From positions 1-40,541 of IMG/VR virus record IMGVR_UViG_3300050343_000035: a stretch of 40,541 nt of DNA. The stretch is one strand, 5' to 3'. Shown here one piece after another: positions 18,539 to 24,656 of this stretch. The translations under genes and the position numbers were made by a program. This DNA is from a virus. The notes beneath the pieces are model-generated. The model was not told the DNA's origin and searched no databases. It saw nothing but the letters and a program-made list of their open reading frames with translations. Positions within the stretch are counted from its first letter, which is position 1. Each line of letters starts with the position of its first letter.

Positions 18539-20315
18539 GAGGTCCTCCTGGTGGGAGTCCTGGTCCTGCTGCTAATTGTTCAGGTGGTAATCCTCCACCT
18601 AGTTGTGCTAAAACAGAAGCAATATCTGGTTCACCTTGTGGAACCTGTGGTCCACCTGCACCACCTAAAGCAGCTTCTTGTGGTGTCATTTCTGGTTCTT
18701 CTGGTGTATAAAACTTATCAAGTATCTCTGACATATTTTGTGGGTTTTTTCTTATCTCTATAGCTGCCATAGTTGCTTTACTATCTCCCTGTGCAGCTTG
18801 TGCCATTAATGATTCAAATAATACATTCTCTGCTTTTTCAGAGTTAACTCTGTTTTGCACTTGGGATATATTATCTATACCATCAAGGTTTTCTTGTAAT
18901 GTTTGCATATCTATTACGCCTTGTTGTTTTAGTTGCAGCCCTGTTATTATTTTTTGTGGTTCATCAAATCCTGCCATAACACCATAGACTCTTCTAGTCT
19001 TGTACATTTCAGCAATATCTGTTCCTGGGTCATAAGATTCTTTAAATGCAGTTCCTTTTCTAAATCCTGCAATAGGTTTTCTTTGACCTTTATACATAAT
19101 CTCATCCCACTCTAATCTTTTAGCATCTACTTCTTCTAGTGCATCAACTAATACTGTTTGATATTCTCTCACATGTAATGATGCTGATTGTCCTAGTTCT
19201 TCTAATCCTCTACCAGTAACAAAAGCATTAGGACTTTGTCCATCATCAGATACTGGATAAGACGCACCAAGTCTTAAATGTCTTTCAAGTCTATCTATTT
19301 GTTGAAACAACTGATAAGGCAAATTATTAGTTGGTTTGCTCACTTGCGAACCAGGTGTCAAGTAATTGACAGCGAATCTACCTTTTCTATATTGTCCAGA
19401 TTCTATCTCGCCAATGATGTTGGTTTCTGTGAACACAGCATCTTCCATAGCAATAACAGATAGAACATTAATTTTTGCCATATTTGACATCAAGCCAATT
19501 ACATGATGAAACTGACTTTGCATTTGGTCAAAGCTGTAACGCTTTGCTATGACAAATCTTGGTCCTGATTTAAGAGGGTTAGGAATGAAATCTAATATTA
19601 TTCTATTTTCAGGTAAGAACACATAAGTACCTTCGTTGTCATAATATTCTGCAACTACTTTACCTGTACCATCTGCGTTAGCCCATCCTTCATCATAACT
19701 AGAAGCATACGCCATAGTATTATATTCTGTACTTACTTCATCAAGTATTACATTTTTGTGTTTTGGATACATCTCTGCAAGTGTTTTATGAGGTACTCTT
19801 TGTACTACAGCCAACTCTGTTGGTTGTTGGTCTACGCCAAAGTATCCTGGATAACATAGATAAGGGTCTCTTATCTCTGCTACTGGATATGGTATTCCAT
19901 TAGCATCTTTTTTTTCTTTTAGTATCCATACAGCAAAACCATAACCAGGTAACCACCTACCTATTTGTGGTAGTTGTTTTTCTAGTTTTTGCATATCATC
20001 ATACGCATGTACGATTCTCTCTAGTTTCTCTGCTCTCTTAGTAGCTCTCTCTGAATCTTTATCATTGTATATATCTACTTTTAAATCTGGGGCTCTTCCT
20101 AATTTTTGTGCGAATCTTTCTAATGCAGACATCAACAAGTTAGGTGCTGGTAATTGTTTGTAGTCCATATCACGCATATCTTTACCTAGTAATGCTTTTA
20201 ATCCATCTGCACCACCATTCATGATTGCTCTTATGTTTGCTTTATCAGATACAAAATCTGAGTGCATAGCTCTAAGTTCATACACTCTTGAATAAAGCTC
20301 GTCAACTGTTTTCAT
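18531..20315 (-). CDS. Portal protein
   Basis: The protein has 594 residues from the ATG at 20315, which overlaps the terminase stop as ATGA; a TTG three codons upstream is possible but less likely. The sequence has the general features of podovirus-type portals: a helical N-terminus (VDELYSRVYELRAMHSDFV), a mixed wing domain around residues 100-300, a long helical stem-like stretch, and a Gly/Pro/Gln-rich disordered tail over the last 50 residues. It lies directly after the terminase gene, the expected position. The protein would form the 12-fold ring at one vertex that docks terminase and adaptor. Assignment is by context, size and general resemblance; no single diagnostic residue was used. 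Confidence 0.75.
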   Translation of the reverse strand: MKTVDELYSRVYELRAMHSDFVSDKANIRAIMNGGADGLKALLGKDMRDMDYKQLPAPNLLMSALERFAQKLGRAPDLKVDIYNDKDSERATKRAEKLERIVHAYDDMQKLEKQLPQIGRWLPGYGFAVWILKEKKDANGIPYPVAEIRDPYLCYPGYFGVDQQPTELAVVQRVPHKTLAEMYPKHKNVILDEVSTEYNTMAYASSYDEGWANADGTGKVVAEYYDNEGTYVFLPENRIILDFIPNPLKSGPRFVIAKRYSFDQMQSQFHHVIGLMSNMAKINVLSVIAMEDAVFTETNIIGEIESGQYRKGRFAVNYLTPGSQVSKPTNNLPYQLFQQIDRLERHLRLGASYPVSDDGQSPNAFVTGRGLEELGQSASLHVREYQTVLVDALEEVDAKRLEWDEIMYKGQRKPIAGFRKGTAFKESYDPGTDIAEMYKTRRVYGVMAGFDEPQKIITGLQLKQQGVIDMQTLQENLDGIDNISQVQNRVNSEKAENVLFESLMAQAAQGDSKATMAAIEIRKNPQNMSEILDKFYTPEEPEMTPQEAALGGAGGPQVPQGEPDIASVLAQLGGGLPPEQLAAGPGLPPGGPLG

Positions 20316-22234
20316 GTTCTCCAAACATCTATATCTATGTCTAGCCCTGAGTATCCACTAAAGCTAGGTTCATATTCCATACCCATTGTAGCAAGTCTTT
20401 CCTTTTGTAAACGCCTTATTGTTTTCATTGGAAACCAACTTGCCATAACTAAATCAGATTTCTGTCCAACGCTTCTACTCTTGTTTTGTGCAGAACTAAA
20501 ATATACTAACTGACTTGTATATAAGTTTACCTTTTCTTGTGCTTCAAAGCTACGATAAGGTAAATTAATTAGCTTTTGTTCAAACAGTGGTCTCATAGCT
20601 GTAACACCATATACTGGGTCATGCTTATTACCATAAGTTTGCGTACCTTCTAAAAAGATACCATGCTTACCTGCGAACTCTCTAATTGATTTATCTTGTC
20701 GTATCGCTCTTTGAAATCCATTCTCTTCAATAACCCAGTGTGCTAAGTTATATTTTTGAAACCAACTCTTTATTATTTCTAATGCTACTGGAATACCTCC
20801 ACCTAAACTATTCTCCATATCTATCATAAATAGTTTATCTGTCTGTTGGTCATACCCCCACAAAAACGCAGCTTGGTATCCTGTTGACGCAGGGTCAAGT
20901 CCTGCAATAAGTCTGACATTATTTGGTATGTGTCCTATGTCTCTGTTTTGGTCTCTACATTCTTCTATCTCTGGTCTGTCAAATAAACTCATACCATCTG
21001 GCATAGCTACATTAAGATACACCATCTCATAGATTGCTCTACCACCTGTAGTCTCTGCAGCTTTCTTTCTATCCATAAGCCATTTGTATGTTCTCTTCTT
21101 AGCCCACAACATACACTCTTGATGTGCGTCATTATCCCAATCAGATTTTGTACAAGCAGTATCATGTGCTTCTTCTACAATAGTTAACCATGATTCGTTG
21201 TCTAACAAATGTGAATACAAATCGTCATAGTGTTGTCTTGAACCTATTACAACCATAGCTGTATGTTCCTCTTTACGACTTGATAATGTTGTAGTCCACC
21301 AGTTTCTTGTGTTATCTCTTGATGCAGGTTGCATAGTAGAACTGTGGTCCTCAATGTCATCTGCAATAATTATGTCACAGTCTCTTGATAAAATTTTACC
21401 ACCTCTACCAATACCTACCATAGTAGGAGATTTAATACCAGTAACAGTACGAGTACCAACAGTAAAACCATTCTGTGACCAAGACTTACCAGTTCTACTT
21501 GTAGGTTTAAACTTAGGTCCAGGTCCACATATCTCTTCTATTAATAATTCGTTACTCTCTAGTTGGTCAAGTACAGAACTGACTGCGTTCTTTGAAATCT
21601 CTTCGTTACCACCAACCCATAATATTCTTATGTTTGGTTTTGTGCATATTAACCATACTGCAAAATGTATTAACAAATCAGTTTTACCATGTCGTGGTGG
21701 TGATAATATCATTTGCTGATTACCATGCTCTATTGCTTCTAAGATAGAATTAATCCATTTGATGTGAAAGTCTGGTGTTTCGTATGGGTCGCCTGTTTCT
21801 GTTTGAAAATATCTGTCTCTAAAATTTCTAAAGTCTTCTAGTGATTTCTCTGCTACCTGTGGTAACTCCCAGGTCTTTCTTGCTTCTTCTTGTTCTAAAT
21901 CTTCTATGTATGCTTGATACGCCATAGATACTGCTGCTACAGAAGTTTCAAGTATCTTTGCTACATCTTTTATAGTTGTTTTTTCTCTAAGTATATCTTT
22001 ACCTAAACCTGATTCTTTGAGGTCATTATAAACTACACCTCTACGACTTTGTACATTTTGTTTACTAGGTATAACTAATTCGTCTTCTGTTTGAATCCAT
22101 TCAACACCTTTAGCTTTAGCTCTTTTCTTTTGTGTTTGTATTCTGTTAGCACATCTATCGCTACAATATTTTGTACGCTTACCACTAAGAACTCTTTTAC
22201 ATCCTGCAGCGTAACATAATTTTCTATCTGACAT
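20312..22234 (-). CDS. terL: Terminase large subunit with N-terminal zinc finger and HTH
   Basis: The protein has 640 residues. The ATPase part shows a variant Walker A (SPPRHGKT, about 178-185), Walker B IIIADD (about 288-293) and a coupling-like segment (MVVIGSRQHYDDLY). The nuclease half has AGLDPASTGYQAAFLWGYD, WVIEENGF and DLVMASWF, giving candidate acidic metal ligands. Unusually, residues 7-28 hold a four-Cys zinc-finger pattern (C7, C12, C24, C28). Residues about 86-110 form a helix-turn-helix (TTIKDVAKILETSVAAVSMAY). A small-terminase-like DNA recognition module may thus be fused to the motor; no separate small terminase gene is obvious. It cuts and packages DNA into proheads. It overlaps the portal start (ATGA) and the end of a small zinc protein. 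Confidence 0.85.
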   Translation of the reverse strand: MSDRKLCYAAGCKRVLSGKRTKYCSDRCANRIQTQKKRAKAKGVEWIQTEDELVIPSKQNVQSRRGVVYNDLKESGLGKDILREKTTIKDVAKILETSVAAVSMAYQAYIEDLEQEEARKTWELPQVAEKSLEDFRNFRDRYFQTETGDPYETPDFHIKWINSILEAIEHGNQQMILSPPRHGKTDLLIHFAVWLICTKPNIRILWVGGNEEISKNAVSSVLDQLESNELLIEEICGPGPKFKPTSRTGKSWSQNGFTVGTRTVTGIKSPTMVGIGRGGKILSRDCDIIIADDIEDHSSTMQPASRDNTRNWWTTTLSSRKEEHTAMVVIGSRQHYDDLYSHLLDNESWLTIVEEAHDTACTKSDWDNDAHQECMLWAKKRTYKWLMDRKKAAETTGGRAIYEMVYLNVAMPDGMSLFDRPEIEECRDQNRDIGHIPNNVRLIAGLDPASTGYQAAFLWGYDQQTDKLFMIDMENSLGGGIPVALEIIKSWFQKYNLAHWVIEENGFQRAIRQDKSIREFAGKHGIFLEGTQTYGNKHDPVYGVTAMRPLFEQKLINLPYRSFEAQEKVNLYTSQLVYFSSAQNKSRSVGQKSDLVMASWFPMKTIRRLQKERLATMGMEYEPSFSGYSGLDIDIDVWRT

Positions 22235-22322
22235 AACCAGTACATTCTTTATTTTTACACTTCATGTTGTCCTTGGGTAGTAACACCTCTCCACATTTTG
22301 GACAGGGTATAGTAATGGTCAA
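22224..22322 (-). CDS. Tiny zinc-ribbon protein, 32 residues
   Basis: The frame starts at a TTG immediately after the TAA of the Lys-rich gene and ends 11 bases into the terminase gene. The protein has CPKC and C-x4-C pairs (CPKCGEVLL, then CKNKEC), a compact zinc-ribbon pattern. The tight spacing and the conserved-looking cysteines argue for a real gene. The start is uncertain because TTG is a weak initiator, but it directly follows the preceding stop. Function is unknown. A DNA- or terminase-binding accessory role is possible from position, since the terminase itself begins with a zinc finger. Confidence 0.55.
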   Translation of the reverse strand: MTITIPCPKCGEVLLPKDNMKCKNKECTGYVR

Positions 22323-22463
22323 TTATTTTTTCTTCTTTTTAGGAAAGCCTTTTTTCATGTTAGCGTAAGCCTTTGGACTAATTGTAGAATTCTTTTTAGA
22401 CCTACTTGTTCCTGCTTTTTTACGCTTGTTCATGTTGTAATATAAACCTTTTTTAGCTGCCAT
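22323..22463 (-). CDS. Lysine-rich small phage protein, 46 residues
   Basis: The protein begins MAAKKGLYYNMNKRKKAGTS, continues with a serine/lysine segment and SPKAYANMKKGFP, and ends in a run of lysines. This 'KKGLY.N...K+K.G' type of small basic protein is one I recall as common next to terminase genes of marine podoviruses and myoviruses, where its role is not established. The extreme positive charge suggests DNA or RNA binding. A ribosome-like AAGGATAAG precedes the ATG. The gene is too short to be found by length alone; coding is supported by family resemblance and by its fit between neighbours. Confidence 0.7.
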   Translation of the reverse strand: MAAKKGLYYNMNKRKKAGTSRSKKNSTISPKAYANMKKGFPKKKKK

Positions 22464-22472
22464 AACTTATCC

Positions 22473-22730
22473 TTACCACATTTTACAAGACCAATATCTT
22501 GGACTTGTTTTATCTTTTGCTGTATCACATTTATGTCTTGCTCTAAATGATTTTCTAGCTTCTGGGTTATCTTTACGAATCTCCATGTTGGGGTCTCCAA
22601 ACATAACCTTTTTAACTTTGCCACCATCCTGTACAAAGACTTTAAACTTTTTACGACCATGACCTGGCTCACCCTTACCAATCCTAGAAGGACTGTTGAG
22701 TTTGACAGATTTACCTTGATATTCAGCCAT
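22473..22730 (-). CDS. Conserved small phage protein, 85 residues
   Basis: The protein starts MAEYQGKSVKLNSPSRIGKG, is strongly basic, and contains VMFGDPNMEIRKDNPEARKSF, then RHKCDTAKDKTSPRYWSCKMW. The pattern 'FGDP.M.I...P.+RKSFRARH.C......YWSC..W' is one I recall as widespread in marine phages and some giant phages. Its function is not known to me. The two cysteines and the His could bind zinc. A frame on the same strand shifted by one base in this region was rejected in its favour. It lies in the run of small basic genes that opens the leftward late operon. Confidence 0.75.
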   Translation of the reverse strand: MAEYQGKSVKLNSPSRIGKGEPGHGRKKFKVFVQDGGKVKKVMFGDPNMEIRKDNPEARKSFRARHKCDTAKDKTSPRYWSCKMW

Positions 22731-22732
22731 AC

Positions 22733-22804
22733 TTACTTCTTTTTCTTTTTACCTTTTTTGGATTTCTTCTTCATCCCTTTTGGGTAGCCTATACCTTTTG
22801 GCAT
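22733..22804 (-). CDS. Lys-rich micro-protein, 23 residues
   Basis: A very short frame begins MPKGIGYPKGMKKK and ends in a nearly pure lysine tail. It has an excellent ribosome site (TTAGGAG, 5 bases before the ATG) and sits as the first gene of the leftward operon, two bases before the next ATG. Similar 'MPKG.GY....KKK' micro-proteins near terminase genes are familiar from marine phages. It may bind nucleic acid; its function is otherwise unknown. Confidence 0.65.
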   Translation of the reverse strand: MPKGIGYPKGMKKKSKKGKKKKK

Positions 22805-22826
22805 ATTAACTCCTAACTTATAATCT

Positions 22827-22916
22827 TTATAATAACACAAAACGCCACACATGGTGGCGTTCTGTTCGTACAGTTGTCCAAACTGTTATGAAAAATATAA
22901 CAATCCACAAAAACAT
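22827..22916 (-). CDS. Possible small membrane peptide, 29 residues (weak)
   Basis: A frame from the ATG at 22916 reads MFLWIVIFFITVWTT and then a basic tail. This gives one strongly hydrophobic segment followed by positive charge, typical of a one-pass membrane peptide. Its 3' end runs through the hairpin at 22841-22861, and only a weak ribosome site (AGAGA) precedes it. AT-rich non-coding DNA often yields hydrophobic frames, so this may be spurious. Listed as a candidate only. Confidence 0.25.
   Translation of the reverse strand: MFLWIVIFFITVWTTVRTERHHVWRFVLL
22841..22861 (-). terminator. Leftward hairpin before the late operon
   Basis: AACGCCAC (22841-22848) pairs perfectly with GTGGCGTT (22854-22861) around a 5-base loop. 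On the minus strand the stem is followed by TTTTGTGTTATTAT. This fits an intrinsic terminator reading leftward, placed just upstream of the first late gene. It may separate the small zinc-finger genes at 23.1-23.3 kb from the late operon, or act as an attenuator that late expression must pass. Confidence 0.5.
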
Positions 22917-22973
22917 TTCTCTATTACACTGTACACCACATACTGTTTCCTAGATGAAAAGTTTTCCTTTCTT

Positions 22974-23038
22974 ATTATAAATAGAAGCGTATCCTCATAC
23001 GCTGCCCCTGGATTTTCCAGGTATAAGTACTATAGTAC
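22974..23038. promoter_or_regulatory. Candidate leftward -10 and three adjacent dyads
   Basis: In the gene-free stretch 22917-23068 there is a minus-strand TATAAT at 22979-22974. Next to it stand three inverted repeats: GCGTAT/ATACGC (22987-22992/22997-23002), CCTGGA/TCCAGG (23007-23012/23016-23021) and the 12-bp palindrome GTACTATAGTAC (23027-23038). No good -35 was found. The cluster may control the leftward late operon, or the hairpins may end transcription of the zinc-finger genes. Confidence 0.35.
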
Positions 23039-23068
23039 GCCCCCTGATTTAGTAGTGAAAAAAATTTT

Positions 23069-23173
23069 TTATATATGCCCTCTGTTGCAGTCGTAACATA
23101 GATTAGTTTTGCCATCAAGTAAAGTAACCTTGTAGCAGGATTCACAAGTGTATTGGTCCTTTGATTTGCTCAT
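23069..23173 (-). CDS. Tiny zinc-finger protein, 34 residues
   Basis: The frame starts at the ATG at 23173, overlapping the stop of the 35-residue gene as ATGA, which implies coupled translation. The protein begins MSKSKDQYTCESCYKV and later has LCYDCNRGHI, two C-x2-C pairs typical of a small zinc ribbon. Nothing else can be assigned. With its partner it forms a two-gene leftward unit between the early and late regions, a position that suits a regulator of the switch between them; this is inference only. Confidence 0.6.
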   Translation of the reverse strand: MSKSKDQYTCESCYKVTLLDGKTNLCYDCNRGHI

Positions 23174-23277
23174 TCTTCTTCAAACTCTCTGCAACCTACA
23201 CACATACCTTCAATGAGCTCATCCTCCCAGTAGGGATGTAAGCATATATCACAATCAGTAACATAAATGAAATCCAT
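23170..23277 (-). CDS. Tiny acidic zinc-finger protein, 35 residues
   Basis: The ATG at 23277 has AGGA about 8 bases upstream. The protein starts MDFIYVTDCDICLHPYWEDE and has CDIC and CVGC pairs, again a four-Cys zinc-binding pattern, with an acidic tail (EFEEE). The run of Glu codons also serves as the ribosome site for the next gene, a pattern seen elsewhere in this genome. A candidate -10 lies about 95 bases upstream. Function is unknown; small acidic zinc proteins of phages are often partners of host polymerase or nucleases. Confidence 0.6.
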   Translation of the reverse strand: MDFIYVTDCDICLHPYWEDELIEGMCVGCREFEEE

Positions 23278-23297
23278 GTTTGTATCCTAACAGATAA

Positions 23298-23317
23298 ACC
23301 CTCTATTGCTAGAGGGT
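23298..23317. other. Hairpin in leader of zinc-finger genes
   Basis: ACCCTCTA (23298-23305) and TAGAGGGT (23310-23317) form a perfect 8-bp stem with a 4-base loop. It lies about 20 bases before the ATG at 23277 on the leftward transcript. It could be an mRNA leader hairpin, a weak terminator or an operator; no T-run follows in either direction. Confidence 0.5.
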
Positions 23318-23372
23318 CTATACTGAACAAACAATCAGGAGGGTTTCCTGAAGCTACGAATGTAGCATAAAC

Positions 23373-23378
23373 ATTATA
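23373..23378 (-). promoter_or_regulatory. Candidate leftward -10 for zinc-finger genes
   Basis: A perfect TATAAT on the minus strand (23378-23373) is preceded by AT-rich DNA without a recognisable -35 at 17 bases. It lies just downstream of the strong leftward terminator at 23401-23466, a place where a fresh promoter would be expected. The predicted leader carries the hairpin at 23298-23317. Confidence 0.4.
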
Positions 23379-23400
23379 TCACATTAATTATTTAATAGAT

Positions 23401-23466
23401 AAAAAAAGGGGGGTTACAAGGTGTAGGCGAAAGGAGGAAACTCCTACTTGTAATACGCAACCCCCT
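23401..23466 (-). terminator. Strong leftward terminator with branched stem
   Basis: On the minus strand GGGGGTT (from 23465-23459) pairs with AACCCCC (from 23415-23409), immediately followed by seven T residues (complement of 23401-23407). Inside, TTACAA pairs with TTGTAA and GTAGG with CCTAC. An alternative inner hairpin (AGGAG, GAAA loop, CTCCT) competes for the same CCT. The shape is an intrinsic terminator on a large structured stem. No protein gene is visible on the minus strand just upstream (23467-24100), so it may end a leftward non-coding RNA. Confidence 0.65.
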
Positions 23467-23521
23467 AAAGTAATACTACCATTAAATCTTGTGGTATGAT
23501 AAGATACAGATAACAAGCAAG

Positions 23522-23556
23522 AGGTTCTTCCTGCTTTAAGAAAAGAACCTTTGACA
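23522..23556 (+). promoter_or_regulatory. Hairpin next to a consensus -35
   Basis: AGGTTCTT (23522-23529) pairs with AAGAACCT (23543-23550) around a 13-base loop. A perfect TTGACA (23551-23556) follows directly, with only a weak -10 (TGGATT) 17 bases later. This may be an early rightward promoter with an upstream dyad, but the weak -10 makes it uncertain. The stretch 23278-24103 holds no protein gene that I can support. Confidence 0.3.
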
Positions 23557-23600
23557 ATATACAGTCAATCAAGTGGATTAGCAGGACCATGGTAACTAGC

Positions 23601-23725
23601 GTAATAGGCTATTACTTCACACATTTAAATGTTCACTATATAGTTCATTCTGGTTTTTGGGAGGGAGTGACACAGGGTTAGCTGTACTCATTCATAGTTT
23701 TAATAGACTTACTTTTAAAAAGTAA
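23601..23725. promoter_or_regulatory. Cluster of operator-like dyads
   Basis: Four symmetric sites lie within 125 bases: GTAATAG-G-CTATTAC (23601-23615), ACATTTAAATGT (23621-23632), ACTATATAGT (23635-23644) and TTACTTTT-A-AAAAGTAA (23709-23725). The first and last have 7- and 8-bp half-sites around a single central base, the geometry of repressor operators. The position between divergent transcription units fits a control region or replication origin. Confidence 0.4.
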
Positions 23726-23745
23726 TACTATATCTAGTAACAAAT

Positions 23746-23878
23746 GGTACACCACAATATGTAGTACCACTATATCTTGTACCTACTTAACAGCATATAT
23801 CTAAGGGGTACATCAACTGTAACTATGGGGTGCAGATTAAACCCCCCCAATGTTATATGCCTATATTATTGGTGTACC
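23746..23878. ncRNA. Candidate structured RNA or origin element with nested stems
   Basis: There is no gene here, but inverted repeats nest in order. P1 is GGTACACCA (23746-23754) with TGGTGTACC (23870-23878). Inside it are a side hairpin GTAGTAC/GTACCTAC (23761-23767/23779-23786), P2 GCATATA/TATATGC (23793-23799/23854-23860) and P3 GGGGT/ACCCC (23827-23831/23841-23845). This ordered, non-crossing set suggests a folded transcript of about 133 bases with a multibranch loop. The strand is not decided. If read leftward, the terminator at 23401-23466 could end it. A replication-origin structure acting as DNA is an equally open reading. Confidence 0.35.
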
Positions 23879-24068
23879 CAGTATAAGAATAATTCAGTAT
23901 GACTAAGACTGTTTAAACAATTACCTAGGTATGAATAACTATTGACTAGGTTTGTACCAGATTAATTTTAAACAAAGAGGGGGTAGCCCATTAATTAATA
24001 TCCAGTATTTAATATCCAGTGAATAAGAAAGAAGCTGGAAGAGTGGGAAAAAATAATTAAAAGAAATA

Positions 24069-24097
24069 CACAGTTTAAACAGAGGTTGTCTTATAAT
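24069..24097 (+). promoter_or_regulatory. Candidate rightward early promoter overlapped by GTTTAAAC
   Basis: A perfect TATAAT (24092-24097) has ACAGTT at the -35 position (24069-24074, 17-base spacer). The palindrome core (24073-24080) covers the end of the -35 and the spacer, 11 bases before the -10. Transcription would be expected to begin about 7 bases after the -10, at the ATG at 24104, giving a leaderless message. Protein binding at the palindrome would block the polymerase. Confidence 0.55.
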
Positions 24098-24103
24098 GGA
24101 CTC

Positions 24104-24238
24104 ATGACATATACAGTAGACCACCCACTACATATAGTGGTAGCGACATCTAGTAGGTCCTTAACAAGAGGAGACCAAATGACTAACCTACCAATAAGTG
24201 GAATAATACTAAGTAGACGACCTAAGCGAGTTGAATGA
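24104..24238 (+). CDS. First early gene, 44 residues, possibly leaderless
   Basis: The frame starts at the ATG at 24104, six bases after the TATAAT at 24092-24097, so the message probably begins at or next to the start codon. An internal in-frame ATG at 24179 has a strong ribosome site (AGAGGAGA) and could give a 19-residue form. The protein (MTYTVDHPLHIVVATSS..., ending RRPKRVE) matches no family I know. Its 3' end overlaps the next frame (+1), which lacks a good start of its own. The two may therefore be one gene joined by frameshifting, or separated by a mutation or sequence error. It may alternatively act as a leader peptide. Confidence 0.45.
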   Translation: MTYTVDHPLHIVVATSSRSLTRGDQMTNLPISGIILSRRPKRVE

Positions 24239-24527
24239 CCATGAGCTTGAAGTCCTATCTAATTCAGTTAGAGAACAGAAGGATGCGAGACAGAAAAGAT
24301 TCATGAGCCAATTCCATGCAGGTATGCCAATAGCTATTACAACTGCTAGTGGAGAGACTTACCCAGCTTATATCTACAAGACTAAGAAAGCATCCATAGA
24401 TTACAAATACACTGTGGATTCTGATTATGTAGAATCATATCAAGCTATGAGAACAGTTACAGAGAAAGACCTAAGAACACTGGGTAGAAGTTGGATACAT
24501 CAATCCAGCAGTTCCTTCATCCTTTGA
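24231..24527 (+). CDS. Early protein, 98 residues, probably the middle part of a frameshifted gene
   Basis: The best start here is a TTG at 24231 overlapping the stop of the 44-residue frame, but the frame is open from 24213. The sequence is protein-like: an acidic helix (DDLSELNDHELEVLSNSV), then a small beta-rich region (MPIAITTASGETYPAYIYKTKK). The last 13 residues look non-native (serine run), while the +1 frame from 24484 to 24570 reads plausible protein (YINPAVPSSFEGKDTYNFKV) up to a TAG. The gene thus appears broken at both ends in the +1 sense. Programmed shifting, decay or sequence errors are all possible. No family was recognised. Confidence 0.45.
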   Translation: MNDHELEVLSNSVREQKDARQKRFMSQFHAGMPIAITTASGETYPAYIYKTKKASIDYKYTVDSDYVESYQAMRTVTEKDLRTLGRSWIHQSSSSFIL

Positions 24528-24656
24528 AGGTAAAGATACTTATAACTTCAAGGTGGTAACTACTGGCTAGAGTTATAATATTCTAGGAGGGTGTTTAAAC
24601 AGGCACCCTTTAGGAATCTTATAAGATTCAAACAAACAAAGAAAGAGGGAAACGAA

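Noticed and set aside
22851-23096. 81-residue rightward frame over the control region
   Set aside because: It is Cys/Ser/Tyr-rich, has no ribosome site and runs through three strong hairpins and the TATAAT at 22974; it looks non-coding.
23401-24103. tRNA gene in the control region
   Set aside because: No cloverleaf with a T-arm consensus could be found; the inverted repeats nest differently from a tRNA.
23939-24124. 61-residue leftward frame
   Set aside because: It covers the rightward promoter at 24069-24097 and shows no ribosome site or plausible composition.
24591-24656. Longer start (GTG) for the SprT-like protease
   Set aside because: The AGGAGG is only 1-2 bases from that GTG, and the added residues begin inside a palindrome copy; the ATG at 24657 has a better ribosome site.
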